A model generated the notes under the pieces. That model ran no database searches and had not been told where the DNA came from. It was given only the letters and a program-made list of their open reading frames with translations. The position numbers and the translations under genes were made by a program. Of a stretch of 16,652 nt of DNA, positions 6,232 to 13,303 are shown piece after piece (positions within the stretch are counted from its first letter, which is position 1; each line of letters starts with the position of its first letter). Source of the DNA: Candidatus Aminicenantota bacterium (GTDB lineage: Bacteria; Acidobacteriota; Aminicenantia; S016-38); contig JAGHBF010000008.1 of the NCBI GenBank assembly GCA_021161165.1, positions 1 through 16,652 on the forward strand, given 5' to 3'.

Positions 6232-7299
6232 TCAGTACTCCAGGGGTTGCTCTTCACCGCGAAGCACTCTGAGAGCACCGCAGGCAAGAGCCCTCATTTC
6301 ATCCTCGCCAGGATATACAAGCACTGGAGCAATAAAGGAAACTCTCTCTTTTATCCAGCTAACGAACATATCTGAGTATGCAAGCCCACCTGTTAAAACT
6401 ATCGCATCTACATCCCCCTTAAGCACCGTTGCATCCGCACCTATTTCCTTTGCCACCTGATACGCCATGGCTTCAAAAATAAGTCTTGCCTTTTCATTTC
6501 CTGACTTCACTCTATCTTCTACCTCTCTCATATCATTTGTTCCAAGATAAGCAACTATGCCCCCCTGCCCTGCCAGTTTCTTTTTAAGCTCGTGCTCGGT
6601 GTACTTCCCCGAAAGGGCAAGCTTCATAGCGTCCCAGACCGGAAGTCCGCCTGCCCGTTCAGGGGCAAAAGGACCGTCACCGTTGAGAGCATTATTAACA
6701 TCAATTACTCTTCCCTTGCGGTGAACACCCACAGAAATTCCTCCTCCAAGATGGACTACTATAAGGTTCACTTCTTCATACTTTTTCCCCAGGTCTTTCG
6801 CAGCAAGACGGGCAACTGCTTTGTGATTGAGGGCATGGAAAATGGAACGGCGTTCTATCTCCGGCAGGCCTGAGATTTTAGCAATGGGTTCCATCTCGTC
6901 CACCACCACAGGGTCAACAATGAATGCTGGAATTCCATAGGGTTTTGCAATTTCATAAGCAAGAATACCACCAAGATTTGATGCGTGCTCTCCCTGAAGA
7001 CCTATTCTAAGGTCATGCAGCATAGCTTCGTTTACCCGGTAGGTGCCTCCGGGTATAGGCCTAAGGAGTCCTCCCCTTCCAACAACAGCGGATAATTCTT
7101 CAAGCTTAAATCCCGCCTCTTTTAAAGCCTGAAGAATTACTTCTTTCCTGAATTCATACTGGTCAACAATTCTGTCAAATTTTGAGAGTTCCTCTCTTGG
7201 GTGAAAAAGTTTTTTTTTGAATATCTCTTTATCATCTTCAAAAATTGCTATTTTTGTGGAGGTACTCCCGGGGTTTACAGCCAGAATCTTATAACCCAT
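6232..7299 (-). CDS. buk: Butyrate kinase
   Basis: A 355-residue butyrate kinase (EC 2.7.2.7) of the acetokinase/ASKHA fold: it turns acyl phosphate and ADP into the free acid and ATP, the energy-yielding step of the pathway. Seen motifs are the N-terminal phosphate-binding loop VNPGSTSTKIAIF (8-20), GRGGLLRPIPGGTY (74-87), GEHASNLGG (103-111), VVHLGGGISVGVHRKG (181-196), DVNNALNGDGPFAPERAGG (200-218) and the adenosine-binding VLTGGLAYSD (301-310). Length is normal for the family. ACGGAGG lies 5 nt before the ATG. It is the first gene of the operon with its own near-consensus promoter. A second in-frame TGA follows directly after its stop, and the REP-like repeat begins just behind. Branched-chain acid kinase activity (isobutyrate, isovalerate) is equally compatible. 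Confidence 0.94.
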   Translation of the reverse strand: MGYKILAVNPGSTSTKIAIFEDDKEIFKKKLFHPREELSKFDRIVDQYEFRKEVILQALKEAGFKLEELSAVVGRGGLLRPIPGGTYRVNEAMLHDLRIGLQGEHASNLGGILAYEIAKPYGIPAFIVDPVVVDEMEPIAKISGLPEIERRSIFHALNHKAVARLAAKDLGKKYEEVNLIVVHLGGGISVGVHRKGRVIDVNNALNGDGPFAPERAGGLPVWDAMKLALSGKYTEHELKKKLAGQGGIVAYLGTNDMREVEDRVKSGNEKARLIFEAMAYQVAKEIGADATVLKGDVDAIVLTGGLAYSDMFVSWIKERVSFIAPVLVYPGEDEMRALACGALRVLRGEEQPLEY

Positions 7300-7333
7300 A
7301 ATTCCTCCGTATAATTTAAATTGTTTAGGATTA

Positions 7334-7363
7334 ATTATAAGTTTTGAACCGCGATGTTGTCAA
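7334..7363 (-). promoter_or_regulatory. Promoter of the buk-ptb-iorAB-ptb operon
   Basis: On the minus strand a perfect TTGACA (7363-7358) is followed, 18 nt later, by a perfect TATAAT (7339-7334). The predicted start near 7327 leaves a leader of about 28 nt that holds only the ribosome binding site. It is the strongest promoter match in the window. No other comparable promoter is seen inside the operon. Confidence 0.75.
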
Positions 7364-7394
7364 ATTTTGTCTTATCCAGATTTTGACAAAATTT
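7357..7394. promoter_or_regulatory. Operator-like inverted repeat between buk and symporter genes
   Basis: TTGTCAAATTTTGTC (7357-7371) and TTTTGACAAAATTT (7381-7394) are arranged as inverted repeats: TTGTCAAA pairs with TTTGACAA, and AAATTTTGTC with GACAAAATTT. The left arm covers the -35 box of the buk promoter, so a bound repressor would block it. The same site lies about 50 bp upstream of the symporter promoter. No regulator gene is in the window. Confidence 0.5.
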
Positions 7395-7445
7395 CTCATT
7401 ATCCATTATTACAAAAATTAATTGTTCTATTTTTTATTTTTCTTC

Positions 7446-7474
7446 TTGCAAGGTTTTTAACATTCTTCTAAAAT
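7446..7474 (+). promoter_or_regulatory. Promoter of the sodium:solute symporter gene
   Basis: TTGCAA (7446-7451) and TAAAAT (7469-7474) are separated by 17 nt. The predicted start near 7481 gives a leader of about 32 nt containing AAAGGAGGA before the ATG at 7513. Each box differs from consensus at one position. Confidence 0.5.
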
Positions 7475-7512
7475 TTATCCTGTATTAGTTATAAAAAGGA
7501 GGAAAAGCAAAA

Positions 7513-8946
7513 ATGATAGCCATATTTGTAGGATATCTTGCTTTAACTCTTGGTCTTGGGATCTGGCAAGCTCAAAAAACAAAAACCCAGGCTGATTTTG
7601 TTTTAGGGAGTTCAAAACTTCCGGGATGGATGCTGGCTCTGTCAGAAAGGGCTACAGGGGAATCTGCATGGCTTCTTCTGGGACTTACTGGATTCATTTA
7701 TGCAAATGGCTTTTCAGGAATATGGATTGCTATAGGATGCCTGCTTGGAATTTCCACTGCGTGGATAGTTCTTGCAAAGAAATTTCGTTCAGAGGCAGAA
7801 AAATACAATGCTTTGACGATGCCCGAATATTTTTCTGCAAAATTCCCTAAAAAAGCAAACACTATACGTATTCTTTCCACACTTATAATAGTTTTCTTTT
7901 TCATTTTTTATGTGGGAGCTCAATTTTCAGGGGCAGGAAAAACAATTTTTGAAACTTTTGGGCTTGACCCCTTCTGGGGGCAGATAATTGCTGCTGGAGT
8001 GATCCTGATATATGCGACCCTCGGAGGTTTTGTCAGCATCGTCGCAGTGGACACATTTCAGGCTCTCCTGATGATAACAACCCTTGTTATAACTCCTATA
8101 ATTATCCTGATTAAAGTTTTTGCGGAAAATATAAACATTGCACATGCTTTCGCATCAGCACCCCTCGGATATACTTCTCTCACGGGAACAGCATCAGGTT
8201 TTGCAGCAGGCATCCTGATTTTTAATAATCTGGCATGGTTTTTCGGATACCTGGGAGGTCAACCCCAGCTAAACGCCAGGTTTATGGGAATGAAGGACGA
8301 CAGAAATGTGAAACTCGGAAGAAATATTGCTATAACATGGACAGTGCTTGCTTACACAGGGGCATTTATTATTGGCATTGGGGCCATGGTGCTCTTTGGC
8401 CCGCACGCTGTAAAGGACAGTGAAATGATACTACCTCATGTTCTGACACATCTTTTCCCTGGATGGCTCGCTGCAATTCTTCTGGCAGGAGCGGTAGCCG
8501 CCATGATTTCAACTGCCGAAAGTATGCTTCTTGTTGCTGCATCCTCTGTAAGCCAGGACGTTTACGGTGGAATCATAATGAAAGGGAAGGCTGAGGACAG
8601 GAAAGCTCTTATGATATCCAGAATAGCTACACTGAGTGTTGGGATACTGGCTCTGGTGCTCTCTCTTACAACATCAAAACTCATATACACAATTGTGAGC
8701 TATGCGTGGGCAGGTATCGGATGTTCATTTGCGCCGGCTATTTTGCTTTCCTTCTACTGGGACAAGTTCAACTCCAATGGCGTGATAACAGCACTTGTGG
8801 CCGGCCTTATTACTACAATTGTATGGATACTCACTGGACTGGAACAGGTGATAACCGCAAGGGCTGTTACATTTTTCGTAGCTATAACCCTCGCTATAAT
8901 AGTAGCCCTGCTAACCAACAAAAAGGGGTCAGGTCTTCACATTTGA
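7513..8946 (+). CDS. Sodium:solute symporter, PutP-like
   Basis: This 477-residue inner-membrane transporter belongs to the SSS family and is nearest in pattern to sodium/proline symporters. It is hydrophobic throughout, consistent with 12-13 membrane segments. Family landmarks are LGSSKLPGWMLALSE (31-45), ESAWLLLGLTG (50-60), WIAIGCLLG (71-79), ARFMGMKD (255-262), AAMISTAESMLLVAASS (329-345), which covers the Na+-binding Ser-Thr pair of PutP (S333-T334), and IVSYAWAGIGCSFAPAILLSFYW (394-416). By eye the Na+-site aspartate D55 of E. coli PutP falls on glycine in the ATGESAW segment, so this is a separate subgroup and proline is not assured as substrate. Its last six residues, GSGLHI, and its stop codon come from the inserted repeat at 8925. 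The loss affects only the cytoplasmic tail. It is divergent from the 2-oxoacid operon, which suggests amino- or organic-acid uptake. Confidence 0.85.
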   Translation: MIAIFVGYLALTLGLGIWQAQKTKTQADFVLGSSKLPGWMLALSERATGESAWLLLGLTGFIYANGFSGIWIAIGCLLGISTAWIVLAKKFRSEAEKYNALTMPEYFSAKFPKKANTIRILSTLIIVFFFIFYVGAQFSGAGKTIFETFGLDPFWGQIIAAGVILIYATLGGFVSIVAVDTFQALLMITTLVITPIIILIKVFAENINIAHAFASAPLGYTSLTGTASGFAAGILIFNNLAWFFGYLGGQPQLNARFMGMKDDRNVKLGRNIAITWTVLAYTGAFIIGIGAMVLFGPHAVKDSEMILPHVLTHLFPGWLAAILLAGAVAAMISTAESMLLVAASSVSQDVYGGIIMKGKAEDRKALMISRIATLSVGILALVLSLTTSKLIYTIVSYAWAGIGCSFAPAILLSFYWDKFNSNGVITALVAGLITTIVWILTGLEQVITARAVTFFVAITLAIIVALLTNKKGSGLHI

Positions 8947-8953
8947 CATTTAA
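8925..8953 (+). repeat. Left REP-like inverted repeat of the transposase element
   Basis: A 29-bp arm, exact inverted copy of 9937-9965. In the symporter frame it encodes Gly-Ser-Gly-Leu-His-Ile-stop. Internal GTCA and TGAC arms with GT...AC further in allow a small imperfect hairpin with a GAAG or CTTC loop, as REP sequences do. Its inner end carries TTGACA, the presumed -35 box of the transposase. Confidence 0.9.
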
Positions 8954-8971
8954 CGATATTTTCCATAAATT
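8943..8971 (+). promoter_or_regulatory. Putative transposase promoter within the left repeat
   Basis: TTGACA (8943-8948), inside the inverted repeat, is followed after 17 nt by TAAATT (8966-8971). The predicted start falls at or next to the transposase ATG (8978), and no Shine-Dalgarno sequence is visible there. A weak, leaderless transcript would fit. The -10 box matches consensus at only four of six positions. Confidence 0.4.
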
Positions 8972-8977
8972 CTTTTC

Positions 8978-9940
8978 ATGGCAAGACCTTTAAGAATCGA
9001 ATTTGAAGATGCAACTTATCACATCATTGCAAGAGGGCACAGGAGGGAATCTATTTTTCTTGAGGATAGAGACCGCTACAAATTTCTCGAAAAACTTGCA
9101 GAAACACATAAAAAATACGGGATAAAAATTCACTGCTATGCACTGATGCCCAATCATTACCACATTGTTCTGACCACTCCCTTTGCTAATCTCTCTAAGG
9201 CAATCCATTATCTCAATTCCTCCTACACAAACTGGTTCAGGACAAAATACACTCTTGTTGGTTCCATACTCCAGGGCAGATATAAATCCCTACTTGTCGA
9301 CACTGATAGTTATCTCCTTGCCTTAAGCGCCTATGTGCACCTAAACCCATTAAAGGCCGGGCTGGTAGATGAGCTAAAAAATTTCAAGTGGACAAGTTAT
9401 AGGGTATATCTGGGACTGGAACCGCCTGCTCCATTTATGGATATAGAGAAGGTTATGGGATACCTCTCATCGAAGAAGAAAAACAAACACAGGGAATATG
9501 AGCTTTTTGTAAAAAACCAGTGGGAAAAATACAAAGAGAAGAACGAAAGACTTTTCGAGCAGGGAACCGTTGTGGGAGATGAGAGTTTTCTCGAAAGAAC
9601 ATTGAAAAAGATTAAAACACTAAAGAAAGATAGGGAAATTCCTGAGTCTAAAAAACTGTCGCTTATAGATTTAGAGAAAGTAGAAAAAGCAATTGTGGAG
9701 GAATTAAAGATCGAAAGGGAGGAGCTTTACGCAAAAAGAAAGGGCAATGTATGGAGGAAGTTGTTTATTTTTCTGCTGAAAGAATTTACACCTTTGAAAC
9801 TGAGGGAGATCGGGAAAAGGATGGGGATGGATTATACTGCGGTCTCCCAGAGTGCGAAAAGGTTTCAGAAAGAACTGAAGAAGGATAAGGGGCTTCAGGA
9901 GGTGGTGGAGCGGGTAAGGAGGAGGTTAAGGGAAAATTAA
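8978..9940 (+). CDS. REP-associated tyrosine transposase with DnaA-like C-terminal domain
   Basis: The 320-residue protein is a Y1/HUH transposase of the REP-associated (RAYT, IS200-like) type, which cuts and joins single-stranded DNA at REP hairpins. MARPLRIEFEDATYHIIARG (1-20) is the family's usual start. The metal-binding HUH pair is H60-Y-H62 in ALMPNHYHIVL. GSILQGRYKSLLVD (95-108) and LLALSAYVHLNPLKAGLVDE (113-132) follow; the catalytic tyrosine is probably Y112 or Y119 (not resolved). Residues from about 210 on are charged and resemble DnaA domain IV: IVEELKIEREELYAKRKG, then FIFLLKEFTPLKLREIGKRM and GMDYTAVSQSAKRF near the end. This would be an added double-strand DNA-binding domain and explains the length. 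The stop TAA lies in the right inverted repeat. The gene is intact. No good ribosome binding site is seen. Confidence 0.88.
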   Translation: MARPLRIEFEDATYHIIARGHRRESIFLEDRDRYKFLEKLAETHKKYGIKIHCYALMPNHYHIVLTTPFANLSKAIHYLNSSYTNWFRTKYTLVGSILQGRYKSLLVDTDSYLLALSAYVHLNPLKAGLVDELKNFKWTSYRVYLGLEPPAPFMDIEKVMGYLSSKKKNKHREYELFVKNQWEKYKEKNERLFEQGTVVGDESFLERTLKKIKTLKKDREIPESKKLSLIDLEKVEKAIVEELKIEREELYAKRKGNVWRKLFIFLLKEFTPLKLREIGKRMGMDYTAVSQSAKRFQKELKKDKGLQEVVERVRRRLREN

Positions 9941-9965
9941 ATGTCAAATGTGAAGACCTGACCCC
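9937..9965 (-). repeat. Right REP-like inverted repeat of the transposase element
   Basis: A 29-bp arm, exact inverted copy of 8925-8953. It contains the last two bases of the transposase stop codon region on the plus strand and, on the minus strand, the last codons and TGA stop (9946-9944) of the glycosyltransferase gene. The two convergent stop codons are 3 nt apart. Confidence 0.9.
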
Positions 9966-11131
9966 AAAGTCATGAGGGATTCCCATTTTTGTTGAAAGGA
10001 AAGATAGGAACGGAATGGATTATGAAGGGGACGAGCCTGGATTTTCGCTATTTCTATGTTCTTCAGTGACTCAAGGGCATCTTCGGGCTTTCCTTCTGCC
10101 ATATATTGAATGGCAAGTAATTCGCTTGCTCTGTACACCTTCTCCTCCAGATCATCCCTAAGAAATTCTCCAGGATAAGGATCAAGCTCTTCTGCTGTTA
10201 CAATTTTCATTCCTTTAATAGGCTCCTGGGTCCTTAACTTTTCTCTTTCGTACATAAACCTGTATATGTCAACCCTCATCTTCAACCAGGTGGGATATGG
10301 CTTGGGTGGTGGCAAATGTCTTATAAAAAGTTGATTATCCAAGTAAAATTTAATTCCGAACATCCTCGCATTTATAAGATAATCTATGTCCTCTCCCCTG
10401 GTAATACCTGAATCAAAGGGAATTTTTACGAAAAGGTCCCTGTGGATTATTGCATTACCGCCGAACACAAACGGGGTTTCCTTTAACCTTTCTCCCTTTC
10501 CTATAAATTTTTCAAAGGCCTCATTCATTTTCTCAAGGTTATTCCAGTAAACCATCCAGGGCTCAAAATCTTTATGCAGGAGATAACCACCATCCGGCTG
10601 AATATAATAGCCTGCAACAGCCAGAATCTTCTCCCCTTTAAACTCCGTTCCTATAAATTCCCTGGCCTTTTTTATAAAATCCGGGTCCTCAAAAACCTCA
10701 TCATCATCTATCAGAACAACCTCCTCTGCTCCCAGCAGATGAGGCACAAAAAGGCACAGATTCCTAATATTGGAATATCCCCGCAGACTAAGAACATCTA
10801 CGAGATCTTCCTTCCCTTTTTTCTTTAACTCTGCCTTTATTCTCTCAAGGTGAGAATGCGAAAAGAAAACCACATCCACTCCAGGATTCATTCCCTTTAA
10901 AATCGAAGATACTTTCTCCTCAACTTTTTTCTCTATATCCTCAGCTGTAGCCGCGGCTATTACAACAAGGGTAAAATCTTTATCATTGAGTATTTTTATG
11001 CTATCTATTGCCCTTGCCAGGGTCCCTTCCTTATCAAGAGGTGTGGGATGGTCATAAATTGCATCTCCTTCCTTCCAGCCTACATGGCTTTCTCTGCCCC
11101 AATAGGTTGGAATTACCACTACTGTATTCAT
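9944..11131 (-). CDS. Putative GT-A fold glycosyltransferase
   Basis: A 395-residue soluble protein with a nucleotide-sugar transferase layout. Seen features: a first beta strand VVVIPTYWGR (4-13), a metal-binding acidic motif VVLIDDDEVFEDPDFI (138-153, DxD at 142-144), FVFGGNAIIHRDLF (221-234), a GED-type catalytic segment ITRGEDIDYLINARMFGIKF (243-262) and IRHLPPPKPYP (270-280), where H272 may complete the metal site. This order fits GT2-like inverting or GT78/81-like retaining enzymes, but I cannot place it in a CAZy family. No membrane segment is seen, so it should act in the cytoplasm. AAGGAGG lies before the ATG and a good promoter stands upstream. The last six residues, GSGLHI, come from the inserted REP-like repeat, so the native C-terminus is probably altered. 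The gene has no sugar-biosynthesis neighbours, so donor and acceptor are unknown. Confidence 0.68.
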   Translation of the reverse strand: MNTVVVIPTYWGRESHVGWKEGDAIYDHPTPLDKEGTLARAIDSIKILNDKDFTLVVIAAATAEDIEKKVEEKVSSILKGMNPGVDVVFFSHSHLERIKAELKKKGKEDLVDVLSLRGYSNIRNLCLFVPHLLGAEEVVLIDDDEVFEDPDFIKKAREFIGTEFKGEKILAVAGYYIQPDGGYLLHKDFEPWMVYWNNLEKMNEAFEKFIGKGERLKETPFVFGGNAIIHRDLFVKIPFDSGITRGEDIDYLINARMFGIKFYLDNQLFIRHLPPPKPYPTWLKMRVDIYRFMYEREKLRTQEPIKGMKIVTAEELDPYPGEFLRDDLEEKVYRASELLAIQYMAEGKPEDALESLKNIEIAKIQARPLHNPFRSYLSFQQKWESLMTLGSGLHI

Positions 11132-11150
11132 AGCCCCTCCTTAAAAATGT

Positions 11151-11179
11151 ATTAAAACAAAACCAGAATTGAATGTAAA
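11151..11179 (-). promoter_or_regulatory. Promoter of the glycosyltransferase gene
   Basis: On the minus strand TTTACA (11179-11174) and TTTAAT (11156-11151) are spaced by 17 nt; each box has one mismatch to consensus. Only about 19 nt separate the -10 box from the ATG, with AAGGAGG between them. Confidence 0.5.
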
Positions 11180-11403
11180 GACCCTAAAAATTTAATCAAT
11201 CTTTCATTTATGCCTTCCAGATAACTTCTCCTGAAAGGCTTCCGTTTTTATATACATTTCTTGTATCCACTATTAAATAAGAATTTTCTAATATCAACTT
11301 ATAATTTACATTCTTAGGTTGAGAACTGCTCCCCAAAAATTGAACTTCTTTAAGCCTTTTTAAAACATAAAAGTATGTAAAAAATTATTATACCAACTCT
11401 TTT

Positions 11404-13122
11404 TTAAAAACCTATTCCTTTGAGAAAAATTTCTACCCTGTTCTTCCCACTCTGTTTTCCTGCATAAAGAGCCTGGTCAGCTTCCCTCAAACACTCCTCT
11501 ATGGTTTTGTTTATATTATCGTAAACACTCACCCCAAAAGTAGCTCTAACCTGGCATTCCTCACCTCTGTACTTAAACCTCATCTTTAGAAGTTCCCTCT
11601 TTATAGTTTCAGCCACCACTCCTCCTCCTTGAAGATCAGTTTCAGGTAACAAAAGCAAAAATTCATCTCCACCCCATCTGCTTATAGAATCCTGAGCTCT
11701 AACCAGGCTCCTCGTTAACTTTGACACCTCCATCAAAACAGCATCCCCACATCCATGCCCAAAAGTATCGTTGAAATATTTAAAATCGTCTAAGTCCATC
11801 ATAAGTAAGACGAAGGGTCTATTGTTCCTTTGAAACCTTACTCTCTCCTGCTCTATCTTTTCAAGCATTGCCCTTCTATTTAGCAATCCCGTAAGGGGAT
11901 CAATCCTAGAAAGAGTTTCGAGCTTCCTTCTGGCTATTTCCAGTTCTTTGTTTTTCCTTTCTAGGTCCAGCGTTCTTTCCTTTACTTTCTCTTCGAGAAG
12001 CTCGTGAGAGGTTTTTATGGCCTCTGCCATCTTATTTATATTTTCTGCCATCTGGACAAACTCATCATTGCCTTCCACATCAATCCTTTTATCAAAATTT
12101 CCCTTCGCTATAAGATTTATAGCTTTATTTATAATCAAGAACCTATTAATAAAATGTTCGTCCATCAAACGCGAGAACATCAAAGAAAAGGAAAGCACTA
12201 TCAACAGGAATATGAGCATGGAATAAAGTAGAATTTTAATGCGGTAAGTTTCAAGAAAACTAAGGTCAAATCCAGCTTCAATGTATTTTCCGGTCACCCA
12301 GTCAAAACCTTCTTCTCCAATGTCAACTCTTTTATAAACAACCAATAACTTGCCTTTTTTCTCCTTTATTACCTCTCCCTTCCTGAGCTTCTCGAAGAAA
12401 ATTTCACTCTTATCACTAACAACTCCTGGATTATTAATGGACATAGCCTTAAAATCGGAAACATGATAAATGTTTATGTAGCTTAGATAATCTCCTTTTT
12501 CAGGCAAAGTCTTAAAAAAATCATCGAAAAAATATCTATAATAGGCTGAAGTGTAGTTCCTATTTACATATTCCTTGACATATATGGAAGTTTCCACTAT
12601 ATAATCTCTTTGAGAAGGACCATAATAAGTATAGAGATTCAAAGCTCCTGTCTTAGTAGAAACATCTATTCGACCTGTAAACACCCTCCCCTTTCCAAAT
12701 ACTGTCTTCAAAAATTCTTTAAAATCATCACTCAAAGCAAAAAGATTAAGGCCAATATCGGGGGGGAAGGATGAATTAAAAACTTTTCCGTCCTTTCCTA
12801 TAAGATAAATCTCGTCCACTCCATTTTTAAGGGCAAGAGCCTTCAATTGAGCTGGGGTAAGCGAGGTAAGTTCAGTTCTTTCAAGTTCCCTGGCTATGTT
12901 TTTTATTGCTATTTTTGATTTTTTTGCCATGTCCTTTTCAAAGATAAGAAGAATTTTGTGGAATATTTTTATACGCTCTTCAAGTGACTTCAGTGTGTTT
13001 TTTTCATAAGATTCTATCATTCTGGACAGAATCAGCTCAGAATTTACCCCCATAAAAATAAATATGGCAAAACTGCTAACAAAGACAGCCAGAAAAATAA
13101 AAATAATAGCTTTTTTCTTCAT
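11404..13122 (-). CDS. Membrane-bound diguanylate cyclase with periplasmic sensor and HAMP
   Basis: The 572-residue protein makes c-di-GMP from two GTP in response to an extracytoplasmic signal. Membrane helix 1 is at 4-26 and helix 2 at 294-316. The 27-293 region between them is a periplasmic sensor, probably of the double Cache type by length and position. A HAMP linker (about 317-370) and a charged coiled coil (about 371-405) follow. The GGDEF domain begins DPLTGLLNRRAM (408-419) and holds MMDLDDFKYFNDTFGHGCGD (441-460) and RWGGDEF (482-488). All five signature residues are intact, so it should be active. An RxxD product-inhibition site is present at R475-D478, five residues before the motif. 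GGAGA lies 5 nt before the ATG. It is divergent from the tricorn gene with 181 bp between them. The signal sensed is unknown. Confidence 0.92.
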   Translation of the reverse strand: MKKKAIIFIFLAVFVSSFAIFIFMGVNSELILSRMIESYEKNTLKSLEERIKIFHKILLIFEKDMAKKSKIAIKNIARELERTELTSLTPAQLKALALKNGVDEIYLIGKDGKVFNSSFPPDIGLNLFALSDDFKEFLKTVFGKGRVFTGRIDVSTKTGALNLYTYYGPSQRDYIVETSIYVKEYVNRNYTSAYYRYFFDDFFKTLPEKGDYLSYINIYHVSDFKAMSINNPGVVSDKSEIFFEKLRKGEVIKEKKGKLLVVYKRVDIGEEGFDWVTGKYIEAGFDLSFLETYRIKILLYSMLIFLLIVLSFSLMFSRLMDEHFINRFLIINKAINLIAKGNFDKRIDVEGNDEFVQMAENINKMAEAIKTSHELLEEKVKERTLDLERKNKELEIARRKLETLSRIDPLTGLLNRRAMLEKIEQERVRFQRNNRPFVLLMMDLDDFKYFNDTFGHGCGDAVLMEVSKLTRSLVRAQDSISRWGGDEFLLLLPETDLQGGGVVAETIKRELLKMRFKYRGEECQVRATFGVSVYDNINKTIEECLREADQALYAGKQSGKNRVEIFLKGIGF

Positions 13123-13244
13123 ATTTCTCCATATAGTATCTATGTTTTTCTTTTCTATCTGAAGTCAGAAAACATTGGATTCCTCTTTTTATATTAAAAA
13201 CCTCCGTTAGAATTTTAGCATGGCAGGGGAAAAATAATAATTTT

Positions 13245-13273
13245 TTGAGTATTTTTTCGTTGAATAATATAAT
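13245..13273 (+). promoter_or_regulatory. Promoter of the tricorn protease gene
   Basis: TTGAGT (13245-13250) and a perfect TATAAT (13268-13273) are separated by 17 nt. The predicted start near 13280 gives a leader of about 24 nt that carries AAGGAGG before the ATG at 13304. Confidence 0.65.
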
Positions 13274-13303
13274 GCTTTCTTAAAGAACAAAAAAGGAGGC
13301 GCA

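Larger units (their letters stand above)
8925..9965 (+). mobile_element. REP-associated tyrosine transposase element
   Basis: The 1041-bp unit is bounded by perfect 29-bp inverted repeats (8925-8953 and 9937-9965) and contains one gene, the Y1-type transposase at 8978-9940. The ends begin GGGGTCAGGTCTTCAC on both strands, reading inward. I see no target duplication: the outer flanks differ, as expected for single-strand HUH transposition. It lies between the 3' ends of the symporter and glycosyltransferase genes and supplies the stop codons of both. A solo copy of the end sequence at 6202 shows that the repeat has moved or spread locally. Confidence 0.85.

Noticed and set aside
11168..11190. 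GAATGTAAAGACCCT, partly like the inner part of the REP-like repeat
   Set aside because: Only a short, gapped resemblance, and the same bases form the -35 box of the glycosyltransferase promoter.
13168..13192. Six-codon open frame (MFSDFR) with an AGAGG upstream on the minus strand, before the diguanylate cyclase gene
   Set aside because: Too short to judge, with no attenuator-like hairpin after it; chance is the simplest explanation.
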